NCBI GenBank assembly: GCA_016936035.1
Contig: JAFGPU010000344.1
Span: 1-6,445 of the forward strand
Source: Acidimicrobiales bacterium
Lineage (GTDB): Bacteria; Actinomycetota; Acidimicrobiia; Acidimicrobiales; VFJN01
Direction of reading: 5' to 3'
Length of the DNA stretch: 6,445 nucleotides
Shown: piece by piece, positions 1-6,445 of the stretch
Layout: each line of letters begins with the position of its first letter
Position numbering within the stretch: the first letter of the stretch is position 1
The notes under the pieces: generated by a model
Told to the model about the DNA's origin: nothing
Seen by the model: the letters and a program-made list of their open reading frames with translations, nothing else
Databases searched by the model: none
Position numbers and translations under genes: made by a program

Positions 1-741
1 CGTCGGGCCGTCTGAGCGCGCCGAAGCGCCGTCTGAGAGCGCGGCGCCCTCTGCAAGCACCGGGCCGTCCGAGCGCGCACCCTCTGAACGCATGGGGCCG
101 TCGGAACGCGCGGCGCCGGGCCCGTCCGTTGCCATGGCAGGCCGTCGCACGGTGAGGCGGGGGAGGAACGCCTGCACGTTGGGGCCGATCGTGATGGCGA
201 AGGCCAGGGTGCCGAGCCCCACGGAGCCTCCGAGCAGCCAGCCGGCGCCCAGCGCGGTGACCTCGATGGCGGTCCGGACGACGCGGATCGACCCGATCCC
301 CCGCGCCGAGAGGCCGGTCATCAACCCGTCGCGTGGCCCGGGACCGAGGCCGGCGCCGATGTACAGGCCCGACCCGGGGCCCCACAGGAACAGTCCGAGC
401 GCCAGGTAGGCGACCCGGGCGCCGGTCGCCTCGGGGGTGTCGAGCACGAGCAGGGCCAGGTCGATGGTGACGCCGATGAGCAGGACGTTGAGGACGGTGC
501 CCAGCCCGGGGCGCTCGCGGAGGGGCATCCAGGCGAGCAGCACCAGGGCACCGACGATGATGCTGACGGTGCCGATGGGGATGTCCGTGTGCCGGGAGAT
601 GCCCTGATCGAGCACCGCCCACGGCGACAGCCCCAGGTCGGCGGCCACCATCAGCGCGACGCCGAGGCCGCACAGCACGAGGCCGGCGACCAGGCGGGGC
701 ACCCGGACCCGCGGCTCGGTGACGGGGCGGAGGAGCGACAC
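1..741 (-). CDS. YczE/YitT-like integral membrane protein, 3' end cut by window edge
   Basis: The minus-strand frame is open from a GTG at 741-739 to base 1 (247 codons, no stop seen), so the C-terminus is missing. The protein reads MSLLRPVTEPRVRVPRLVAG and continues with about five hydrophobic segments, near residues 13-33, 52-72, 83-103, 109-130 and 160-186. Motifs I associate with the YczE/YyaS/YitT-type membrane family are LGLSPWAVLDQG (residues 36-47), IPIGTVSIIVGA (about 54-65), RPGLGTVLNVLLIG (77-90) and GLGPGPRDGLMTGLS (131-145). The family is generally around 200-220 residues and its molecular function is poorly defined; B. subtilis YczE has been linked to secondary-metabolite production. 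The core ends near residue 199, and an unusual hydrophilic repeat tail follows. The GTG start is chosen because family members begin just before the first membrane segment. An in-frame ATG at 849-847 would add 36 non-conserved residues. No Shine-Dalgarno is visible. Divergent from comF. Family call fairly sure, function unknown. Confidence 0.8.
   Translation of the reverse strand, partial: MSLLRPVTEPRVRVPRLVAGLVLCGLGVALMVAADLGLSPWAVLDQGISRHTDIPIGTVSIIVGALVLLAWMPLRERPGLGTVLNVLLIGVTIDLALLVLDTPEATGARVAYLALGLFLWGPGSGLYIGAGLGPGPRDGLMTGLSARGIGSIRVVRTAIEVTALGAGWLLGGSVGLGTLAFAITIGPNVQAFLPRLTVRRPAMATDGPGAARSDGPMRSEGARSDGPVLAEGAALSDGASARSDGPT
5..110 (-). repeat. Degenerate ~18-bp repeats encoding an RSDGP-type hexapeptide tail
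   Basis: Four recognisable copies of a roughly 16-base unit lie on the plus strand: GGGCCGTCTGAGCGCG at 5-20, a longer variant at 26-43, GGGCCGTCCGAGCGCG at 62-77 and GGGCCGTCGGAACGCG at 95-110. More degenerate units sit between them near 44-61 and 80-91, giving a spacing close to 18 bases. Read in the membrane-protein frame on the minus strand they give residues 210-246 of that protein as five units of RSDGP/RSEGA/LSDGA type. The unit is a whole number of codons, so copy number could change without breaking the frame. The array probably continues past the left edge. Confidence 0.7.
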
Positions 742-749
742 GGCCGTGC

Positions 750-755
750 ACGGTA
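750..755 (-). promoter_or_regulatory. Candidate -10 element for the YczE-like gene
   Basis: On the minus strand TACCGT (pattern TAnnnT, common for actinobacterial housekeeping promoters) ends 8 bases before the GTG at 741. A start of transcription about 7 bases downstream would fall at the start codon, giving a leaderless message. No convincing -35 is seen (GTGGCA lies about 17 bases upstream). Sequence pattern only. Confidence 0.3.
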
Positions 756-804
756 GGCACCCGGGCTGGCGCTGCCACGGGCCATTGCTCGCCGATGTGG
801 TCTG

Positions 805-858
805 GGCCGCATCCGCCGTTCGCTCGGCCCTGCCGGTATCCGGCCGCATCCGCCGTTC
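805..858. repeat. Perfect 17-bp direct repeat in the divergent intergenic region
   Basis: GGCCGCATCCGCCGTTC occurs at 805-821 and again, identical, at 842-858, 37 bases start to start. It lies between the divergently oriented membrane-protein and comF genes, upstream of the candidate promoters of both. No coding sense is apparent for the stretch. It could be a tandem operator for a regulator, or a chance or slippage duplication in GC-rich DNA. Confidence 0.6.
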
Positions 859-961
859 TCCCGATCCACCGGGGCCCCCGGCGCCATCCTTCCCCGTTCC
901 CGGTGCGGAAGGGCGGGAGCGGCCGCCCACGATTAGGCCCGAACCCGGCCCCGGCGGACCC

Positions 962-988
962 TTGACCGTCACACCCCGTTCCTACGGT
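962..988 (+). promoter_or_regulatory. Candidate comF promoter, possibly leaderless
   Basis: TTGACC at 962-967 and TACGGT at 983-988 resemble housekeeping -35 and -10 boxes, although the spacer of 15 bases is shorter than the usual 16-18. The ATG at 996 lies 7 bases after the -10, where transcription would be expected to begin. With no Shine-Dalgarno upstream, this argues for a leaderless message starting at that ATG. Confidence 0.4.
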
Positions 989-995
989 GGTGCCC

Positions 996-1679
996 ATGCT
1001 GCTCGGCACGCTCCTCCCGGTGCGTTGTGCGGCGTGCGGCGCGCCCGGGGCGTCACCGTGCGATCGCTGCGTCGACGACCTCGCTCTGCCGCCTCCGGGC
1101 CCCGTTCCCCGCGGCCTCGATGCCTGCTGGTCACTGGTCGCGTACGAGGACGCCGGCCGCCTCCTGGTCACCAGCCTCAAGTACCGGCGCAACCGGGCGG
1201 CGCTCGGGTGGCTGGCCGCGGGCATGGCGGCGTTGACGGCGCCGCCGCCGGACACGGTGGTCACCTGGGCGCCGACCACGCCCGCGCGGCGCCGGCAGCG
1301 CGGCTTCGACCAGGCCGAGCTGCTGGCCCGGGCGGTCGCACGTCACTGGGCGGTGCCGTGCCGTCCGCTCCTCCTCCGGCGTCCAGGCCGACCCCAGACC
1401 GGGCGGTCGCTGGCGGATCGGCGTTCGGGGCCGGTGTTCGTGCTGCGCCCGGCTGCACAGGCCGCCGCGTCGCGGCCGGTCGTCGTCGTCGACGACGTGC
1501 TCACCACCGGGTCGACGATGACCGCCGCGGCACGTGCTCTGGCGGCCCTGGCGCCCGGGTTGACGGCGGCGTTGACGGCGGCACGCACCCCGCTGCACGA
1601 GGCGTCACCCCGCTCCGTGCCGAGTGCGCCACACAAGGTCCAACTTTTTGCTCAAGTTCCCGTCCGCACCGGCCGATGA
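996..1679 (+). CDS. comF: ComF-family phosphoribosyltransferase
   Basis: A type I phosphoribosyltransferase-fold protein of the ComF/GntX family; in B. subtilis and H. influenzae the homologues act in DNA uptake, but the exact reaction is unknown and many non-competent bacteria carry it. Numbering from the ATG at 996 (227 aa): a Cys4 zinc-finger-like N-terminus (C11, C14, C22, C25), the ComF block LKYRRN (61-66), RRRQRGFDQAELLARAVA (98-115), QTGRSLADRR (134-143), and the PRPP-binding loop VVVVDDVLTTGST (162-174). The ATG is preferred because it gives the usual short N-terminus (MLLGTLLPVRCAACG) and fits the -10 element; GTG codons at 987 and 990 are alternatives. The last ~30 residues do not look like the family and lie over the promoter of the next gene. 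The TGA stop at 1677-1679 is part of that promoter's -10 box. Confidence 0.9.
   Translation: MLLGTLLPVRCAACGAPGASPCDRCVDDLALPPPGPVPRGLDACWSLVAYEDAGRLLVTSLKYRRNRAALGWLAAGMAALTAPPPDTVVTWAPTTPARRRQRGFDQAELLARAVARHWAVPCRPLLLRRPGRPQTGRSLADRRSGPVFVLRPAAQAAASRPVVVVDDVLTTGSTMTAAARALAALAPGLTAALTAARTPLHEASPRSVPSAPHKVQLFAQVPVRTGR
1652..1679 (+). promoter_or_regulatory. Sigma-28 (FliA/SigD)-type promoter for the FlgM-like gene
   Basis: TCAAGTTC at 1652-1659, a 12-base spacer, and GCCGATGA at 1672-1679 closely match the flagellar sigma consensus (TAAAGTTT-N11-GCCGATAA in E. coli; TAAA-N14-16-GCCGATAT in B. subtilis, where this site reads TCAA-N16-GCCGATGA). It sits in an AT-richer patch (ACTTTTTG just upstream) inside the 3' end of comF. 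Transcription would begin around 1685-1688, at the start of the FlgM-like gene. The one-base longer spacer than in E. coli and the A-to-C and A-to-G changes are the weak points. The identity of the downstream gene strengthens the call. Confidence 0.65.
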
Positions 1680-1688
1680 CGTGCGGTG

Positions 1689-1985
1689 ATGCAGGTTTCT
1701 CGCAGCCAGGCGGCCCGGGCGTGGGAGGCGGTGCGACACGGTCACCGCCAGCGTCGCTCGTCGGCGCGCCGGCGGCGGGCTGCCAGGCGTCCCACCGCCA
1801 GCCTCACCTCGGGGGCCTCGCCCCTCACCATCGAGCAGGCGCTGCGCCGCATCGACGAGCAGCCGCCCATCCGCATCCACCTGGTGGAAGCGGCCACGGC
1901 CCGGCTGGCGGCCGGTGACCGGCCGCCGTCCGATGTCGTGGCCGACATGGCCATCCGTCGGGCGACGTGCGATCTGCTCCGCTGA
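1689..1985 (+). CDS. FlgM-like putative anti-sigma-28 factor
   Basis: A 98-residue protein from the ATG at 1689 (99 from a GTG at 1686). FlgM holds the flagellar sigma factor inactive until the hook-basal body is finished and FlgM is exported. The C-terminal part, IRIHLVEAATARLAAGDRPPSDVVADMAIRRATCDLLR (about residues 61-98), has the FlgM-like pattern of a helix (VEAATARLAAG), a short turn and a second helix (PSDVVADMAIRRATCDLL), corresponding to the sigma-binding end of the family. The N-terminal half is strongly basic, with Arg/Ala runs at about 17-34, and probably disordered, as FlgM N-termini are. Nine bases separate it from the comF stop, and it has no Shine-Dalgarno but a sigma-28-like promoter immediately upstream, as flgM has in enterics. 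The family match is judged from pattern only and divergence is high; it could instead be an unrelated small basic protein. Confidence 0.6.
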   Translation: MQVSRSQAARAWEAVRHGHRQRRSSARRRRAARRPTASLTSGASPLTIEQALRRIDEQPPIRIHLVEAATARLAAGDRPPSDVVADMAIRRATCDLLR

Positions 1986-2023
1986 TCGCCCCACGGACCC
2001 TCGCCTGCACACGGCCCGTGGCG

Positions 2024-2029
2024 TACGCT
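2024..2029 (+). promoter_or_regulatory. Candidate -10 element for the Usp-like gene
   Basis: TACGCT fits the TAnnnT pattern and lies 43 bases before the ATG at 2073. Transcription would start near 2036, leaving a leader of about 37 bases that includes the Shine-Dalgarno. No good -35 is visible. Confidence 0.3.
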
Positions 2030-2060
2030 TCTCTCTGAGTCACGGGCCCGCAGGCCACAC

Positions 2061-2067
2061 GAGGGGG
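2061..2067 (+). promoter_or_regulatory. Shine-Dalgarno for the Usp-like gene
   Basis: GAGGGGG is followed by a 5-base gap to the ATG at 2073. It is the only strong ribosome-binding site in the window and fixes the start of this gene. Confidence 0.65.
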
Positions 2068-2072
2068 TCGTC

Positions 2073-2501
2073 ATGAGCGCCTACCTGGTCGTCGCCCACC
2101 GCACGCTGGTCGAGGACCACCTCCTCGACCACGTCCGCTCCCTGTGCGCGGCGGAGAGCTGCCGGTTCCACCTCGTCGTGCCCGTCACCCACCCGCGCGA
2201 CCACGCCTGGTCCGACGGCGAGGTCACCGCGGCCGCACGGCGCAGGCTCGACGAGGGCATGCAAGCGTTCGTGGCCGTAGGGGCCGAGGTCACGGGCGAA
2301 GTGGGCGACGCCAACCCGGTGTACGCGGTGGCGACGGCGCTGCGGCGGTCTGCAGCCGACCGCTGGGACGGCATCATCGTCTCGACGCTGCCGCCGGGCG
2401 TCTCGCGCTGGCTGGGCCTCGACGCCGTCAGCCGCATCAAGCGCGAGTTCGACCTGCCTGTCACCCACCTGGTGGCGGCACGCACGCCCGCCGAGGCCTG
2501 A
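2073..2501 (+). CDS. Universal-stress-protein-like protein, function unknown
   Basis: A 142-residue soluble protein. It begins with a hydrophobic beta strand (AYLVVAHRTL, residues 3-12) followed by a helix, a second strand (FHLVVPVTHP, 32-41), a helix rich in Arg and Ala (50-66), the segment VGAEVTGEVGDANPVYAVATAL (69-90), a strand (WDGIIVSTLPPGVSRWLGLD, 98-117) and a final strand ending in LPVTHLV (128-134). This alternating layout, with a G(D/E)xxPxxAI-like segment and a late IIVST-G-SRW block, resembles the UspA Rossmann-like fold. The classical ATP-binding G-2x-G-9x-G(S/T) signature is not intact: GVSRWLGLDAVSRI replaces it, so nucleotide binding is uncertain. A strong Shine-Dalgarno and its own -10-like element suggest independent expression. 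It lies 93 bases before secA. I recognise the fold pattern, not a specific function. Confidence 0.7.
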   Translation: MSAYLVVAHRTLVEDHLLDHVRSLCAAESCRFHLVVPVTHPRDHAWSDGEVTAAARRRLDEGMQAFVAVGAEVTGEVGDANPVYAVATALRRSAADRWDGIIVSTLPPGVSRWLGLDAVSRIKREFDLPVTHLVAARTPAEA

Positions 2502-2578
2502 CGGCGCCCCCGTCCCACTCGCGGTCGGCTCGCCGTCGTCCCGGGCGCGTCCGGCACGGGCGGGGTCCGGCTCGCCGG

Positions 2579-2584
2579 TACACT
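2579..2584 (+). promoter_or_regulatory. Candidate -10 element for secA
   Basis: TACACT fits the actinobacterial -10 pattern and ends 10 bases before the secA ATG at 2595. It predicts a leader of only about 3-4 bases. No Shine-Dalgarno is visible before secA and no clear -35 is seen. Between the Usp-like stop and this site, two imperfect copies of GGTC(C)GGCTCGCCG lie at 2523-2535 and 2565-2578. Confidence 0.35.
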
Positions 2585-2594
2585 CGGTGACCGC

Positions 2595-5450
<2,856 letters not shown>

Positions 5451-5462
5451 CCGGTCGCCGGC

Positions 5463-6445
5463 ATGCGTGACCTCACCGACGACCTCAAGGCGCTGCGGGC
5501 GCGGCTGACCGAGGCGGAGAGCTACCTCAACGTCGACGAGCTGCGGGCCCGGCGGCCGTTGCTCGAGGCCGAGGCGTCGCGCCCCGACCTGTGGGACGAC
5601 GCGGACCGGGCCCGGCGGGTCACCGGCGAGCTGTCGGCCGTCACCGACGACCTCGACCAGTACGAGCAGCTGGCGGCTCGGCTCGACGACGCCGAGACGC
5701 TGCACGAGTTGGCGCGCGACGAGGGCGACGAGGAGTCGCTCGGCGAGGTCGATCAGGCGTTGGCCGCCATCGATGCCGAGCTGCGCCGCATCGAGTTGCG
5801 CTCGATGTTCTCGGGCGAGCACGACGAGCAGGACGCCCTGGTGACGATCCAGGCGGGCGAGGGCGGGGTCGACGCCCAGGACTGGGCCGAGATGCTGCTG
5901 CGCATGTACACGCGGTGGGCCGAGGGTCGGGGCTTCGACGTCGAGATCGACGAGGTCACCGAGGGTTCCGAGGCCGGGCTGTCGTCGGCCGAGTTCGTGG
6001 TCAAGGGGCGCTACGCCTACGGGTACCTGCAGGCCGAGCGGGGCGTGCACCGCCTGGTGCGCATCAGCCCGTTCAACGCCCAGGGCAAGCGCCAGACGGC
6101 GTTCGCCGCCCTGCAGGTGGTGCCGATGCTCGACGAGGGCGACGCCTCGGTCGACATCGACGAGAAGGACATCAAGATGGACGTCTTCCGGGCGTCGGGG
6201 GCCGGGGGGCAGCACGTCAACAAGACGTCCTCGGCGGTGCGGCTCACGCACGTGCCCACCGGCATCGTGGTGGCCTGCCAGGTCGAGCGCAGCCAGTTCC
6301 AGAACCGTGACCGGGCGATGGCCATGCTCAAGGCCAAGCTGGCCGACCTCGAGCGGTCGCGCCGCGAGGCCGAGCTCGACGAGATCCGGGGCGACCAGCA
6401 GCGGGTCGGGTTCGGCAGCCAGATCCGCAGCTACGTGCTGCAGCC
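5463..6445 (+). CDS. prfB: Peptide chain release factor 2, 3' end cut by window edge
   Basis: RF2 reads UGA and UAA in the ribosomal A site and triggers peptide release. The ATG at 5463-5465 opens a frame that runs to the window edge: 327 complete codons plus two bases, of about 365-370 expected. Seen: N-terminal helical domain with LEAEASRPDLWDDADRA (34-50); RMFSG-like block LRSMFSGEHD (112-121); IQAGEGGVDAQDWAEMLLRMY (129-149); the SPF stop-codon-recognition tripeptide (202-204), which marks it as RF2 rather than RF1; and the catalytic GGQ (248-250) within RASGAGGQHVNKTSSAVRLTH. The N-terminal region that holds a programmed +1 frameshift in E. coli reads YLNVDEL (21-27) with no in-frame UGA, so no shift is needed. 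The start follows the secA stop by 12 bases without a good Shine-Dalgarno (AAGGCG at 5442-5447 is 15 bases away), suggesting translational coupling to secA. The last ~40 codons lie outside the window. Confidence 0.97.
   Translation, partial: MRDLTDDLKALRARLTEAESYLNVDELRARRPLLEAEASRPDLWDDADRARRVTGELSAVTDDLDQYEQLAARLDDAETLHELARDEGDEESLGEVDQALAAIDAELRRIELRSMFSGEHDEQDALVTIQAGEGGVDAQDWAEMLLRMYTRWAEGRGFDVEIDEVTEGSEAGLSSAEFVVKGRYAYGYLQAERGVHRLVRISPFNAQGKRQTAFAALQVVPMLDEGDASVDIDEKDIKMDVFRASGAGGQHVNKTSSAVRLTHVPTGIVVACQVERSQFQNRDRAMAMLKAKLADLERSRREAELDEIRGDQQRVGFGSQIRSYVLQ

Larger units (their letters stand above)
742..995. other. Divergent intergenic region
   Basis: About 250 bases with no supported gene. 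It contains the 17-bp direct repeat (805-821 and 842-858), a small inverted repeat CCTTCC (888-893) / GGAAGG (907-912) with a 13-base loop and no T-run, and a promoter-like element at each end. The minus frame stays open through part of it, but the residues lose resemblance to the membrane-protein family upstream of 741. Confidence 0.6.

Noticed and set aside
92..409. 105-codon plus-strand frame at the left end
   Set aside because: It is opposite the YczE-like membrane protein, whose motifs are clear on the minus strand.
847..849. Upstream ATG as start of the YczE-like protein
   Set aside because: It would add 36 residues without hydrophobic or family character, and it passes through the 17-bp repeat; the GTG at 741 fits the family length better.
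719..1918. 399-codon plus-strand frame across the intergenic region, comF and the FlgM-like gene
   Set aside because: No family resemblance, rich in Arg/Pro/Ala/Gly, and out of frame with comF, which has clear zinc-finger and PRPP motifs.
1991..2021. Inverted repeat CCACGG/CCGTGG after the FlgM-like gene as a terminator
   Set aside because: Only a 6-bp stem with a 19-base loop and no T-run, and it overlaps the space needed for the Usp-like promoter. Such pairs are expected by chance at this GC content.
2504..2548. GCGCCC/GGGCGC pair between the Usp-like gene and secA as a terminator
   Set aside because: A 6-bp stem with a loop of 33 bases and no T-run; not convincing.

Overview
The window is very GC-rich, with third codon positions almost all G or C. 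It looks like a chromosomal housekeeping segment of a high-GC actinomycete (Actinomycetota). The order comF - small genes - secA - prfB, a SecA carrying the acidic insertion typical of actinobacterial SecA1, and a FlgM-like protein together suggest a flagellated or formerly flagellated deep lineage such as Acidimicrobiia. That placement is inference from gene order and residue patterns, not from a search.

Layout: bases 1-741 on the minus strand hold a YczE/YitT-type integral membrane protein that runs off the left edge and ends in an unusual hexapeptide-repeat tail. A 245-254 base divergent intergenic region (742 to about 995) follows, with a perfect 17-bp direct repeat and a promoter-like element facing each way. 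All remaining genes are on the plus strand: a ComF-family phosphoribosyltransferase, a small FlgM-like putative anti-sigma-28 factor, a 142-residue protein of probable universal-stress-protein-like fold, the preprotein translocase ATPase SecA (complete, 951 aa), and peptide chain release factor 2 (prfB, first 327 residues, cut by the right edge).

The most interesting signal is at 1652-1679. In the last codons of comF, in a small AT-richer patch, lies a sequence closely resembling a flagellar sigma-28 (FliA/SigD) promoter: TCAAGTTC, 12 bases, GCCGATGA. The TGA stop of comF is part of its -10 element, and the predicted transcription start falls on or next to the start codon of the FlgM-like gene. 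Sigma-28 promoters and FlgM belong together functionally, so two independent readings support each other. If right, a flagellar checkpoint gene is nested in the comF-secA housekeeping neighbourhood and may be made as a leaderless mRNA.

Other points: several genes (the membrane protein, comF, the FlgM-like gene and perhaps secA) have no clear Shine-Dalgarno but do have a -10-like hexamer close to the start codon, suggesting leaderless or very short-leader mRNAs. The ribosome hibernation factor gene (hpf/raiA), often found between comF and secA in actinomycetes, is not here. prfB reads straight through the place where many bacteria have a programmed frameshift. I see no mobile elements, tRNA or rRNA genes, or CRISPR.
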